A stretch of 64,000 bases of DNA from Cytobacillus firmus (GCF_023657595.1 NZ_CP098323.1:2194001-2258000), one strand, 5' to 3'. Positions 17,658-26,287 are shown, counted from the first letter of the stretch. Program-made: numbers and translations. Notes: generated by a model from the sequence alone, not told the origin.

Positions 17658-18686
17658 TTAAGAAAGAATCCTTTTCTCTCCCTTGATTTCCTGTATGGGA
17701 CTGATGTTTTGTGTGAATTCAAGGGTTCCCATATAAAGCCCGTTATCATCCCGTACAGCAAAATAACGGATATAAACATATTTATCCCTGAATTTAATCC
17801 AGAAATCTTCAGAGTCTTTTCGTCCTTCCTTGAAATCCTTCAGCAATTCCTCCACTACATGTACACTGCGGGGCGGATGGCAATTCTGAACGGTTCGTCC
17901 AATCACGGCTTTCGTTCTGGCAAAGATTCTTTCCTTGCCATGAGAGAAATAGCGGACAACGTCATCATGATCAATAAAGGTGATATCGACAGGCAAGTGA
18001 TTGAATAACAGCTCCAGCTGCTTTAAGGACAAAATGCCCGTTTCCATTTTGATGTAGCCTTCTGATATGGCATTCCCGTCAATCCCTTTCCGTTCGGGCT
18101 CCCATTCCTTTTCAGGGCCGGTCAGACAGAACCCAATCTCATCGCTTTCATGGGCGATCTTTACCCACTCATCTTCTGTAAGGTTTTTTAAAGCCATTGG
18201 GAAAAGGATATTTTCCTCCCTGTAAATCATGGCACTGACTTCATTGAAAACGAAACGGACTGCATTGATGACCTTTTGCTTGTCCCCCTCGTAATGGGTG
18301 AGGAGGTTCCTGGCTTCCTTGATGCCATCCCTGATAAAGTCATCTATGCTCCACATATTATTTGTTGGACCATAAATTCCGTACCTCTCCAGGTAAGGAA
18401 AAAGCAGATTTTCCTTTCGGCTGTAATGCTTATCAAGATCAAGGAGCAGAATGCAGTCTTCTAATAGTGCATAAACATTGTCCTCATGATCTTCCTGGAT
18501 GAACGACTCGAGATGGACCTTAACATTTTCTCTCAGATGCTTATCAATTGCCTTGTTCTCCCGGGTGAAAGTATGGATGGGATGCCCGGGCTGTTCTTCC
18601 GGTTTAGGATGAGCAGCTGTTTCATTGCTATGAATAGAATGGCTGTGATGATCCGGATGCTCACGGTTATTAATTAGTTCGCTCAC
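17658..18686 (-). CDS. Hemerythrin-PAS protein of the DUF438 group, DUF438 core missing
   Basis: The 342-residue protein has a hemerythrin-like four-helix domain (about residues 40-185) with HYSRKENLLFPYLE and YREENILFPM metal-binding helices. A PAS domain (about 220-335, FNHLPVDITFIDHDDVVRYFS) follows. DUF438 proteins normally begin MSELINNRE and then carry a 70-residue DUF438 domain before PGHPIHTF. Here those flanks are joined by a short His-rich stretch, so the domain seems deleted. A role in O2, NO or redox sensing is inferred. The GTG start follows AGGAGGA. An Fnr-like box lies upstream. Confidence 0.88.
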   Translation of the reverse strand: MSELINNREHPDHHSHSIHSNETAAHPKPEEQPGHPIHTFTRENKAIDKHLRENVKVHLESFIQEDHEDNVYALLEDCILLLDLDKHYSRKENLLFPYLERYGIYGPTNNMWSIDDFIRDGIKEARNLLTHYEGDKQKVINAVRFVFNEVSAMIYREENILFPMALKNLTEDEWVKIAHESDEIGFCLTGPEKEWEPERKGIDGNAISEGYIKMETGILSLKQLELLFNHLPVDITFIDHDDVVRYFSHGKERIFARTKAVIGRTVQNCHPPRSVHVVEELLKDFKEGRKDSEDFWIKFRDKYVYIRYFAVRDDNGLYMGTLEFTQNISPIQEIKGEKRILS

Positions 18687-18769
18687 TGTACAATTCCTCC
18701 TATATCAATCCTTTTTCAAGGCTGTTATTAGTGCTTATAAGGAATGTACCATGTAGAAAAAGTTCTTAT

Positions 18770-18785
18770 TGTGATGAGGATCATA
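18770..18785 (-). promoter_or_regulatory. Fnr-like box upstream of the hemerythrin gene
   Basis: TGTGA-N6-TCATA matches the B. subtilis Fnr consensus TGTGA-N6-TCACA at 9 of 10 positions. On the minus strand an extended -10 (TGG-TACATT) is placed so that the box would be centred near -41.5, the class II activator position. Confidence 0.5.
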
Positions 18786-18905
18786 TAAAAATAAAAGTTT
18801 ATTGTTTTTATGCCGGAATGGAATGTCAGCAATAAATTACCACCCCCTTCTTCTTCCCTTTTTTGTTACACTTTTAAAGGATTGAAAGATGGAGGTTTTC
18901 TAGCA

Positions 18906-20069
18906 GTGAAGAGAAAATATCAAGTTTTGATCATGATTGCTATTATTTTTTCAGGCGGATTCGCTGCCGGCATTTACTATACAAAAAACACAAGCGGGCT
19001 CCAGTCTATTAAACAGCCTGCCCCTGCTTCCCAATCGGACAAACTTCCTGTTCCAAAAAAGGTTCCGGAGTTTTCAAAGATCCCGGAAAAAGTGCTGATG
19101 AGTTATGTCCAGGATTATCGCGATCCCGCTTCGATCGATTATTCAAATCTGTCTCATGTCATTTTTTCTTTTGCTCATCCTGAGAAAGACGGAAGCATTT
19201 CTTTTAATGGTGAGACTGCGCGGAGTAATCTGCAGAGAGTGGTGTCGAATGCTCACAAGCAAGATGTGAAGGCATTCCTAGCTGTGGGGGGATGGTTTCA
19301 TATCAATGGCGGGGAATCCTATGATTATTTTAAACAGGCAATAGCGGAAGACTCCTCGAGAAACAGGCTGGTAACAGAACTCTCGGGGCTGGTTAAAAAG
19401 GAAAACCTTGACGGAATTGATATTGATTTTGAGCATCCGCGTTCAAAGGAGGATGCAAGATTCCTGGCTGTTTTTATCAATCATTTGAGCGGAGTGCTCC
19501 ATGCAGACGGCAAGGAGCTGTCTGTTGCGGTTCATGCCAAGGTTCATAGTGTAACAGGTACAGAGAGCGGATATATTGTGTATGAGCCCGACATGTTCAG
19601 GAAGGTTGATTATGTGAATATCATGGCATATGACGGCCAGTGGGATGGGGGATACAATGCCGCAAATCTTTCTCCCTATTCCTTTACAGAGAATATCGTC
19701 AATTATTGGGGCAATCTCTTTGATTCAGAAGGGATTTCCAAAAATAAACTGGTTCTGGGTGTTCCTCTTTATGCTCAGCCGGAGGATCCTGCCGTTAAGC
19801 CGGTATCCTTTCAGGCCGTCATAAACAACAATCCTGAAAATGCAGCAAAAGATAGAACCAGCATGAATGGCATCAGCTATTACTATAATGGGTCCGCCAC
19901 CATGAAAAAGAAAACCATCCTGGCTCTAAACCACGGATTCGGCGGAATGATGATCTGGGAAGCTGGCCATGACGCAAAGGGGGCCTACAGCCTCACTGGA
20001 ACGATTGCTGAAGTTCTTCAAAACACAGCAGAGCCTGTAAAGTATTATTCTGTGATTCATACAAAATGA
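18906..20069 (+). CDS. Glycoside hydrolase family 18 protein, membrane-anchored
   Basis: About 387 residues. A hydrophobic N-terminal segment (YQVLIMIAIIFSGGFAAGIYY) acts as signal anchor, so the catalytic part is outside the membrane. The GH18 core shows LDGIDIDFEHP, the DxxDxDxE catalytic motif with the proton-donor Glu, plus FLAVGGW, VNIMAYD and a late GGMMIWEAGHD. It should cut N-acetylglucosamine polymers or modify peptidoglycan. The GTG at 18906 follows GGAGG by 10 bases; the frame is open from 18810 but that part lacks a binding site. Confidence 0.9.
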   Translation: MKRKYQVLIMIAIIFSGGFAAGIYYTKNTSGLQSIKQPAPASQSDKLPVPKKVPEFSKIPEKVLMSYVQDYRDPASIDYSNLSHVIFSFAHPEKDGSISFNGETARSNLQRVVSNAHKQDVKAFLAVGGWFHINGGESYDYFKQAIAEDSSRNRLVTELSGLVKKENLDGIDIDFEHPRSKEDARFLAVFINHLSGVLHADGKELSVAVHAKVHSVTGTESGYIVYEPDMFRKVDYVNIMAYDGQWDGGYNAANLSPYSFTENIVNYWGNLFDSEGISKNKLVLGVPLYAQPEDPAVKPVSFQAVINNNPENAAKDRTSMNGISYYYNGSATMKKKTILALNHGFGGMMIWEAGHDAKGAYSLTGTIAEVLQNTAEPVKYYSVIHTK

Positions 20070-20073
20070 GAGA

Positions 20074-20100
20074 AGAGCAGGAAAATTCCCTGCTCTTTTT
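20074..20100 (+). terminator. Terminator of the GH18 gene
   Basis: AGAGCAGG (20074-20081) pairs with CCTGCTCT (20089-20096), followed by a T-run. Confidence 0.82.
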
Positions 20101-21011
20101 CAAGAAAGTAAAAACTTCTTAATTTCCTCCCGCCGGTCCTTATAGACCTTCTCCCCAAGCATAATCAATTCTTCCACAAACTTTATTTCGTCAAAAGGCA
20201 TTTCTTCTCCCAGCTCTTCATTAATGCGCAGGTAATTTTCTCCGAGAAGATGTTTGCAATGGTAGGTAACCGACTCGGAGGATAAATGAAGAGCCAGGTC
20301 CAATAGCTTGGGCGTCACTTTCATCGACGGGAGCTGGAATGGCAGCCAATGCTTTACACCCCAATATTTATCATGATCAATCGTAAAATCAATTTTTTGA
20401 AGACCGGTTCCAAGTGAAAGGATTTTTATGTTTTGCAGCTCCATCTTGAAGTGATGCATAGCCTCCGTAATACAAACGAGAGATGGGTTATTCGCCCACA
20501 GCCCTCCGTCTATGGATAAATAACTGTTGCTGATGTTGTTCGGCGGGAAATAGACAGGTGCAGAACAGGAGGAAAGCACTGCATCCCAAAGCTTCATGGA
20601 TAGGCTATCGTTTCCGGGACTTCCGTAATTTGAACGGTGGACGAACGGTTTGCCATGTGTCACATCGACAGCTGGAATCAAAAGCGGTTTTTTTATATCG
20701 GACAGCTCCGTTTCGCCAAAGGCTTTCCGGAAAAAGCGCCGCATATACTTATCACTGTATACACTTTTAAAAAGGCCGACCTTAGCCTGTTTGACAAAAA
20801 TTTTTTTCCCGAATGATTCGTATCCATTCAGGACCTCGCTCATACCTTTTTTCAGGATCAGTGAAGAGGCAATGATCGACCCGGTGCTTGTGCCTGCGAT
20901 TATATCAAAATAGTCGCCTGCAGGCTGTTTCAGTTCCTCTTCGAGAGCTTTCAGGATGCTTACGGCAAAAACACCGCGTATTCCGCCGCCATCGATGCAT
21001 AATATTTTCAT
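20100..21011 (-). CDS. Patatin-like phospholipase
   Basis: The 303-residue protein has the complete patatin set: oxyanion loop GGGIRG (residues 8-13), nucleophile elbow GTSTG with Ser in the middle (about residue 42), and the Asp of the dyad in SIDGGLWANNP. It is predicted to be a cytosolic acyl hydrolase on membrane lipids. No cGAS-like cyclase or other CBASS gene is nearby, so a phage-defence role is not supported. It is a single-gene unit between the GH18 and DUF1292 genes. Confidence 0.92.
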   Translation of the reverse strand: MKILCIDGGGIRGVFAVSILKALEEELKQPAGDYFDIIAGTSTGSIIASSLILKKGMSEVLNGYESFGKKIFVKQAKVGLFKSVYSDKYMRRFFRKAFGETELSDIKKPLLIPAVDVTHGKPFVHRSNYGSPGNDSLSMKLWDAVLSSCSAPVYFPPNNISNSYLSIDGGLWANNPSLVCITEAMHHFKMELQNIKILSLGTGLQKIDFTIDHDKYWGVKHWLPFQLPSMKVTPKLLDLALHLSSESVTYHCKHLLGENYLRINEELGEEMPFDEIKFVEELIMLGEKVYKDRREEIKKFLLS

Positions 21012-21069
21012 TGGATCACCTGCTGTTTCCGTAATCGTTCTCCAGAAGATCGAAGCATTTTCCTATGTA

Positions 21070-21096
21070 AAAAAAGAGAAGGAAGATTCCTTCTCT
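21070..21096 (-). terminator. Terminator of the DUF1292 gene
   Basis: A near-perfect 10-bp stem (AGAGAAGGAA with TTCCTTCTCT) is followed on the minus strand by a T-run, 2 bases after the stop codon. Confidence 0.85.
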
Positions 21097-21097
21097 T

Positions 21098-21367
21098 CTA
21101 TTCCTCTTTGTTTATCATTTCTTCGAATACAGCAGAGACTTTATTAAATTCCTCATCGCTTTCAATGGGTGTAAAGTCGCCATCTTCATCCAGTTTTAAG
21201 AAGAACACATCAATATCTTCTTCTGTATCCTCCTCAAGATCTTCGACAAAGCTGACAGCAGCATATTGGCTGCCATCAAGCTCCGCAGATGCGAGGACCT
21301 CCACTTCCATTTCCTGATCATTTTCATCACTGATTGTAAAAACTTCTCCGACTTCTATCTTGTCCAT
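21098..21367 (-). CDS. DUF1292 family acidic protein
   Basis: The 89-residue protein is very acidic. It has the DUF1292 pattern: a beta strand pair at the start (FTISDENDQEMEVEVLASAE), a central YAAVSFVED and a final helix DEEFNKVSAVFEEM. DUF1292 genes often sit near yrrK/yrzB in Bacillus; here it stands alone. Its function is unknown. The start follows AGGAGAGGAG. Confidence 0.85.
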   Translation of the reverse strand: MDKIEVGEVFTISDENDQEMEVEVLASAELDGSQYAAVSFVEDLEEDTEEDIDVFFLKLDEDGDFTPIESDEEFNKVSAVFEEMINKEE

Positions 21368-21479
21368 TTTTTAATCTCCTCTCCTTAATAGGTTCTTACT
21401 ATATTTTCCCGTTTTAGAGGGATTTCATGCCTAAAATAGAAAAAGGATCGGCTTTAGGTGCCGATCCAATCATCAAGAA

Positions 21480-22577
21480 TTATTTAACTCCTGCTGTCTC
21501 TTTCTTTTCCACTTTTACACTCCATCCAAATGGATCCGGTTCGGTTCCTTTTTGGATGCCAGTCAGTGTATCATAGATTTTCTTGGACAAATCGCCGGTT
21601 TTCCCTTCATTGATTTCAATAATCTTGTTGTCCCAGAAGAATTTGCCAATTGGAGAAATAACAGCAGCCGTGCCTGTTCCAAATGCTTCTTCAAGCTGGC
21701 CATCGGCATGTGCCTGATAGATTTCTTCAATGGAGATTCTTCTTTCGGACACCGGAACATTCCAGTATTTCAGTAACTCCAGTACAGAATTTCGAGTGAT
21801 TCCTTCCAGGATGCTGCCATTAAGTTCTGGTGTTACAACTTCTCCGTTAATTTTGAAGAAAATGTTCATGCTTCCCACTTCTTCAATATATTTATTTTCT
21901 TTTCCGTCAAGCCATAGGACCTGTGAGTATCCTGTTAAGCTTGCAAGCTCCTGAGCTTTCAGACTTGCTGCATAGTTCCCTCCGGTTTTAGCTGTGCCTG
22001 TTCCCCCTTTTACTGCCCGCACGTATTCGTTTTGAACAGCAATTTTAACAGGATTGATGCCTTCCTTATAGTAAGCGCCTACCGGCGAAAGAATAATGAT
22101 AAATTTGTATCTCGTTGATGGAGCCACTCCCAGATATGGCTCAGTTGAAATGACAAACGGCCGGATGTAAAGTGAAGTTCCTTCAATATTCGGAATCCAG
22201 TCCCGGTCAACTGAAATTAATTCTTTTAAGGCATAAAGAGCAAGCTCTTCATCAATTTCAGGAATACATAACCTGGAGTTGGATTTATTCAGTCTCTCCA
22301 TATTTTTTTCGGGACGGAAGAGCAACACCTCATTATCAATGGTCAGGTAGGCTTTTAACCCTTCGAAAACACTCTGGCCATAATGGAAAATCATTGCAGC
22401 GGGATCAAGAGAAAGCGGCTGGTAAGGTACAATTCTTGGGTCATGCCAGCCCCGTCCGGCAGTATAATCCATTTCAAACATATGATCCGTAAAATTCTTG
22501 CCAAACACCAGGTTATCAAATGCAGGTTTTTGTTTTTTCTCAGGTGTGTGGTTGATTTCAATTTTAAATTCTGTCAT
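21480..22577 (-). CDS. ilvE: Branched-chain amino acid aminotransferase
   Basis: The 365-residue PLP enzyme of fold type IV catalyses the last step of Leu, Ile and Val synthesis and the first of their breakdown. Signatures include HYGQSVFEGLKAY, the lysine segment GTAKTGGNYAASLKAQE, VGSMNIFFKI and the cofactor loop SILEGITRNSVLELL; the last is typical of this family. The length fits the long (about 360 residue) BCAT group. It is preceded by a strong promoter and a leader of about 250 bases with an internal terminator, so expression is probably set by attenuation. Confidence 0.96.
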   Translation of the reverse strand: MTEFKIEINHTPEKKQKPAFDNLVFGKNFTDHMFEMDYTAGRGWHDPRIVPYQPLSLDPAAMIFHYGQSVFEGLKAYLTIDNEVLLFRPEKNMERLNKSNSRLCIPEIDEELALYALKELISVDRDWIPNIEGTSLYIRPFVISTEPYLGVAPSTRYKFIIILSPVGAYYKEGINPVKIAVQNEYVRAVKGGTGTAKTGGNYAASLKAQELASLTGYSQVLWLDGKENKYIEEVGSMNIFFKINGEVVTPELNGSILEGITRNSVLELLKYWNVPVSERRISIEEIYQAHADGQLEEAFGTGTAAVISPIGKFFWDNKIIEINEGKTGDLSKKIYDTLTGIQKGTEPDPFGWSVKVEKKETAGVK

Positions 22578-22838
22578 TTGTCAAAACTCCCTATCTGTAG
22601 ATGATTTAAAAACCTAATGCCTGCTCTTCGTGCTGCTCTTAAAAGAGTGTAAATAAAAACGCCCAGTCATCCTCCGAGCGTGGACGAAAGGGCTTGCTTC
22701 CCGGCAACAACCAATATGGATGCTCAACAGCTGAAGTCATAGAAAAAGACTCGTATGCTGTTTTTGAAAGGGTTGCCTTTCGCTCTTTTCTACATCAAGG
22801 CAGTAGTGCAGTTATTTGTTAAAGTTTTTATAAGTTTT
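22578..22838 (-). ncRNA. Structured 5' leader of ilvE, probable attenuator
   Basis: The leader runs from the promoter to the ilvE start. On the minus strand AACAGC/GCTGTT plus GAGTC/GACTT form one arm, and GAAAGG-CAAC-CCTTTC another. GGCAAC can pair with GTTGCC further on, and GAGCGAAAGG with CCTTTCGT...CGCTC. The CGCTC block is also the 5' arm of the terminator, so the two folds exclude each other. No T-box AGGGTGGTACCGCG or SAM-box core is present, so the ligand is unknown. Confidence 0.55.
22653..22682 (-). terminator. Terminator inside the ilvE leader
   Basis: On the minus strand ACGCTCGG pairs with CTGGGCGT (two G-U pairs) around AGGATGA and is followed by TTTTTA. It lies 75 bases before the ilvE start codon, so it must be bypassed for expression. 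Confidence 0.75.
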
Positions 22839-22844
22839 TCTAAT

Positions 22845-22887
22845 ATTATGATATTCTACTATTTAATTGTCAATACGAATTGACAAT
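22845..22887 (-). promoter_or_regulatory. ilvE promoter with overlapping palindrome
   Basis: On the minus strand TTGACA (22868-22873), a 17-base spacer and CATAAT (22845-22850) form a near-consensus sigma-A promoter. A perfect inverted repeat, ATTGTCAAT-N4-ATTGACAAT (22866-22887), covers the -35 box and could be a repressor site. Confidence 0.75.
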
Positions 22888-23001
22888 AAATTTAGAATTA
22901 ATTTGGATTACTGAAAATTCCATATGCAAAAGAAAAAGAAATAAAGGTGAAAAATCATGTTTTTAAATTTATAATCAATATATAAATACAAAAGGGGATT
23001 T

Positions 23002-23313
23002 ATGATAATGAACAGTAAAGAGCTTGAAGAAAAAATTATTCAAAACTATCAGGGCGAAGAGAAAATGATGATCCTCGTATTTGCCCAGTGGTGCATCAAT
23101 CACGATTTAAATCCGGAGGAAATCTATTTAAAGGCATATCCGGATCAGGGGGAAAACAGTTCACTAAAGGAAGCGCTGGAGCTGACCGTTCCAAAAGAAG
23201 AAGCAGGCGATGTACCTGATCAGACTCTGCTTGGTGTTCTATCCTTGTTCGGAAATGATGATCTTGCCTTCATCGTGATGGAAGAAATAAAGAAAATGAA
23301 AAAGGACAGCTAA
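23002..23313 (+). CDS. Conserved small acidic protein
   Basis: The 103-residue protein is helical and acidic. Residues 6-60 (ELEEKIIQNYQGEEKMMILVFAQWCINH) look like one globular helical domain. No known motif, signal peptide or membrane segment is seen. The ATG at 23002 follows AAAGGGG; an in-frame ATG at 23008 is also possible. It is a single-gene unit ending in a terminator that overlaps its stop codon. I do not recognise the family. Confidence 0.7.
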   Translation: MIMNSKELEEKIIQNYQGEEKMMILVFAQWCINHDLNPEEIYLKAYPDQGENSSLKEALELTVPKEEAGDVPDQTLLGVLSLFGNDDLAFIVMEEIKKMKKDS

Positions 23314-23338
23314 GCCTTAATAGGCCGCTGTCCTTTTT
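23304..23338 (+). terminator. Terminator overlapping the stop codon
   Basis: GGACAGC (23304-23310) pairs with GCTGTCC (23327-23333), and GCCT/AGGC pair inside the loop. A T-run follows. Confidence 0.83.
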
Positions 23339-23349
23339 CATTGAAGATT

Positions 23350-23949
23350 CTATTTAAACCAGCCCTTCTCTTTGGATTGGGTAATGGCTTCAATCCTGTT
23401 CGTAACTTCGAGCTTGTCAAGAATAGCCGAAATATAGTTGCGTACGGTTCCTGTCTTAATGCTGAGCTGGTCGGCAATTTCTTTCGTGTTCTTGCCGTCC
23501 GCTATCAGTTCCAGCACCTCTTTTTCCCGGTCTGTCAGCGGGTTTTCTTCGCCATAGACATCATCCATTAATTCAGGTGCATAGATGCGCCTTCCTTCCA
23601 GGACGTTTCTGATAGAGCTTGCCAGCTCCTCACTTGGGCTGTCTTTTAATAGGTACCCTCTTACACCGGCCTTAAGGGCACGCTGGAAATAGCCTGACCT
23701 CGCGAAGGTTGTCAGAATAATAACTTTGCAGCCGCTGTCTTTTAATTCTTCCGCCGCTTCCAGCCCGCTTTTTTCAGGCATCTCAATATCCATGATGCAT
23801 ACATCCGGTTTAAGAGTTTTGACAAGGGATATGGCTTCTTTTCCATTCGAAGCTTTCCCAATGACCTCCATATCGTCTTCAAGATTTAGCAGAGATCCTA
23901 ACGCACCAAGCACCATCCGCTGATCTTCAGCTATGACGATTTTTATCAT
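23350..23949 (-). CDS. desR: Response regulator DesR
   Basis: The 199-residue NarL-family regulator has a receiver domain with acidic pocket AED, the phospho-acceptor Asp in CIMDIEMPEKSG and Lys in LLKDS. A C-terminal LuxR-type helix-turn-helix follows (LTDREKEVLELIADGKNTKEIADQL). The partner kinase gene overlaps its start by 4 bases (ATGA), and the fatty acid desaturase gene lies just upstream. This is the des-desK-desR order of B. subtilis, where DesR activates des when membrane fluidity falls in the cold. Confidence 0.95.
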   Translation of the reverse strand: MIKIVIAEDQRMVLGALGSLLNLEDDMEVIGKASNGKEAISLVKTLKPDVCIMDIEMPEKSGLEAAEELKDSGCKVIILTTFARSGYFQRALKAGVRGYLLKDSPSEELASSIRNVLEGRRIYAPELMDDVYGEENPLTDREKEVLELIADGKNTKEIADQLSIKTGTVRNYISAILDKLEVTNRIEAITQSKEKGWFK

Positions 23950-25082
23950 GCCCTCTCCTCCTTGTTTGGTTCCTTCACGACAGTTGGTACTTTCATTATA
24001 ATCGTTGTTCCATTCTCAGATACAATTTCAAGACTTCCGTTGACAAAGTCGAGCCGCTCCCCTAAGCCAAGCAGTCCGGATCCCTTGCCGACATCTGTTG
24101 AGGGATTCATGCCGACACCGTTATCCCGGACAGTAATGCTGACTTCATTCCAGGTTTGTTCTATGCGGATGCGGCATTCTGTCGCCTTACTGTGTTTTAC
24201 TACGTTAGTTACAGCCTCTTTCATGCACATGCTTAGAATATTCTCAAGGAAGAGTGACACATTTTTTAATTTGATATCTTCATCCCCAATGAATTCGATA
24301 GAAGCCGCCTTTAAAATTTGCTTAACTAGGATAATTTCTTCCTTCAGCCTGATTCCCCTCATCTGGGAAACCATTTTTCTTACTTCGTTTAATGCTGTTC
24401 TGGCGGTTTGCTGAACGTCTATAAGCTCTTCCTTTGCCTGGTCCGGATCTTTGCTGATGAGCTTCCTGGCCAGATCGCTTTTTAACCCGATAAGAGACAA
24501 TTTTTGTCCGAGAGTATCATGAAGATCTCGGGCAATCCGCTGTCTTTCTTCCTGTTTGACAAGGTCCGCAATCCTTTTGTTGGCATCCTCGAGCTGTTCC
24601 TCAAGCTTTTCCTGCTTTTTCTTATTGTGAATGTTAAAAGGAAGCAAAATCACACTGATCCAAATGATAATAATAAAAGGGATCTGCTCGAGAAATAATG
24701 GCTTCTGGGTGACAAAATTAATGTTAATGGAGATGGTGGTTGCGATCAGGTGGATGACATACAGCGTTAAAAAGGCAATCCTGTTTTTGATATGGCCATT
24801 GTAATAAGCAATATAAAATGCAAAATAAATAAATGAAAAGAGAATGGTCATTGTGATCGATATGCTGATTAAGATGCCAGTCCATAAATAGACAGGCCAT
24901 TTCCGTGATATAAAGGCAAAACGCAGCGATATAAAAAAGAGTATAGTCAGGATAATTCCGACGGCTATGGTGATTTTAGATGTGGATCTGAAGATGAAAT
25001 AAAACGGCAGAATGCTGAATACACTCCATATATATGGAGAAATGCCCGAACTTTTCAATGCAGTTAAATATTTTTTAAACAT
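23946..25082 (-). CDS. desK: Sensor histidine kinase DesK
   Basis: The product is about 378 residues with four or five N-terminal membrane helices, which in DesK measure bilayer thickness and order. A linker coiled coil is followed by the DHp segment RIARDLHDTLGQKLSLIGLK with the phospho-His in HDTLGQ. The HATPase domain has MKEAVTNVVKHSKA and DNGVGM, GLLGLGERL. The ATG at 25082 follows AGAGGG; upstream in-frame ATGs to 25136 fall in the intergenic hairpin. It is translationally coupled to desR. Confidence 0.95.
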   Translation of the reverse strand: MFKKYLTALKSSGISPYIWSVFSILPFYFIFRSTSKITIAVGIILTILFFISLRFAFISRKWPVYLWTGILISISITMTILFSFIYFAFYIAYYNGHIKNRIAFLTLYVIHLIATTISININFVTQKPLFLEQIPFIIIIWISVILLPFNIHNKKKQEKLEEQLEDANKRIADLVKQEERQRIARDLHDTLGQKLSLIGLKSDLARKLISKDPDQAKEELIDVQQTARTALNEVRKMVSQMRGIRLKEEIILVKQILKAASIEFIGDEDIKLKNVSLFLENILSMCMKEAVTNVVKHSKATECRIRIEQTWNEVSITVRDNGVGMNPSTDVGKGSGLLGLGERLDFVNGSLEIVSENGTTIIMKVPTVVKEPNKEERA

Positions 25083-25116
25083 ATGAGGTACCCTCTTTTT
25101 ATTCATGAAATAATGA

Positions 25117-25153
25117 AACAGCTCCTTTGCTATCATATCACAAAGGAGCTGTT
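25117..25153 (-). terminator. Long perfect hairpin between des and desK
   Basis: The arms AACAGCTCCTTTG and CAAAGGAGCTGTT pair over 13 bp around an 11-base loop. The following sequence is TCATTATTTC, not a true T-run. It may be a partial terminator or an mRNA-stabilising structure that lowers desKR relative to des. Confidence 0.65.
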
Positions 25154-25173
25154 CTTCAGCTTATACATTCAGT

Positions 25174-26217
25174 TTACGGCTTCACAGATGCCGTTTTAGT
25201 TCTGCTCTGTTTTTGGCTGACGGCAGATTTCTTTGCTGCTCCATAACCGGTGAAGTCCTGGGCTTCTTCATCCCATAAACGGAATTTGAGTGACTTCAGG
25301 CTGGTAGAAAGAGTAATCGTCGGCACGTTCTGAAGTTCAGCTGTATTATAATGAGCGCTTTCAAGGTTGTAGTTAGGAACGCGCGGGCTTAAGTGATGAA
25401 TATGATGGAACCCGATGTTCCCTGTAAGCCACTGAAGCACTTTCGGCAGCTTGTAAAAGGAGCTTCCTTCTACAGCAGCTTTTACATACTCCCACTTATC
25501 ATCCTCTTCAAAATACGAGTCTTCAAATGTATGCTGTACATAGAAAAGCCAAATCCCGGCTGCTCCTGAAATCATAAAGATCGGCCCCTGCACCATCAGG
25601 AACGCTTCCCACCCGATAGTCCAGCAAATGAACGCATACAAACCGGCGATGGCCGCATTTATAAGATACGTATTGATGCGTTCATTCTTTCTTGCCCCTT
25701 TTCTGTTAAAACGGTTTTTTAACAAAAATACATAAATAGGGCCTAAACCTAACATAACGAACGGATTGCGGTAGATGCGGTATGCTGCACGAGTGGACCA
25801 TGACGCATCCTGATATTCTTTCACTGTCAGTGTCCAGATATCTCCTGTACCGCGCTTGTCCAGATTCCCGCTGGTTGCATGGTGCACATTGTGGTCATGC
25901 TGCCATTGGTGATAAGGAAAGACGGTCAGGATCCCTGTGATTGTGCCAATGATTTTGTTTGCTTTGCGGTTTTTGAAAAAGGAATGGTGGCAGCAATCAT
26001 GGAAAATAATGAAGATCCTGACAAGAAAGCCTGCTGCAACGACAGATATGCCAAGCGTCAGCAAGTAAGAAATGCTCAGGCTCTTATAAGCAAGGAACCA
26101 CAGCAGGAAAAAAGGTCCCAGCGTATTGACAAGCTGCATAATGCTTTTTGTTAAATCTGATTTTTCATAAGGTGCCATTTGTTTTTTTAAGTTGAGTTGT
26201 TTTTGTTTAGAAGTCAT
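25174..26217 (-). CDS. des: Membrane phospholipid fatty acid desaturase
   Basis: The 347-residue integral membrane enzyme has the three His boxes that bind the di-iron centre: HDCCHH (about residue 74), HDHNVHH (about 107) and HHIHH (about 273). It has paired membrane helices before and between them. It introduces a cis double bond, delta-5 in B. subtilis, into acyl chains of existing lipids in response to cold. The C-terminus has a basic tail rich in Lys, Ser and Thr. It is followed by its two-component regulators. Confidence 0.96.
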   Translation of the reverse strand: MTSKQKQLNLKKQMAPYEKSDLTKSIMQLVNTLGPFFLLWFLAYKSLSISYLLTLGISVVAAGFLVRIFIIFHDCCHHSFFKNRKANKIIGTITGILTVFPYHQWQHDHNVHHATSGNLDKRGTGDIWTLTVKEYQDASWSTRAAYRIYRNPFVMLGLGPIYVFLLKNRFNRKGARKNERINTYLINAAIAGLYAFICWTIGWEAFLMVQGPIFMISGAAGIWLFYVQHTFEDSYFEEDDKWEYVKAAVEGSSFYKLPKVLQWLTGNIGFHHIHHLSPRVPNYNLESAHYNTAELQNVPTITLSTSLKSLKFRLWDEEAQDFTGYGAAKKSAVSQKQSRTKTASVKP

Positions 26218-26287
26218 TTGTTAATTCCCTTCATCATGACGTTAATTTTAATAATAAAGGGTTTGCAAACTGCTTTGTAGACATAGG

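Noticed and set aside
20100..21011. CBASS phospholipase effector
   Set aside because: No CD-NTase, Cap2/Cap3 or other defence gene is within several kilobases; the neighbours are housekeeping genes.
22578..22838. T-box, SAM or lysine riboswitch for the ilvE leader
   Set aside because: The AGGGTGGTACCGCG T-box core, the SAM-box GCAACC junction context and other known cores are not present; only a loosely similar CCCTTTCGTCC stretch is. It is kept as an unassigned leader.
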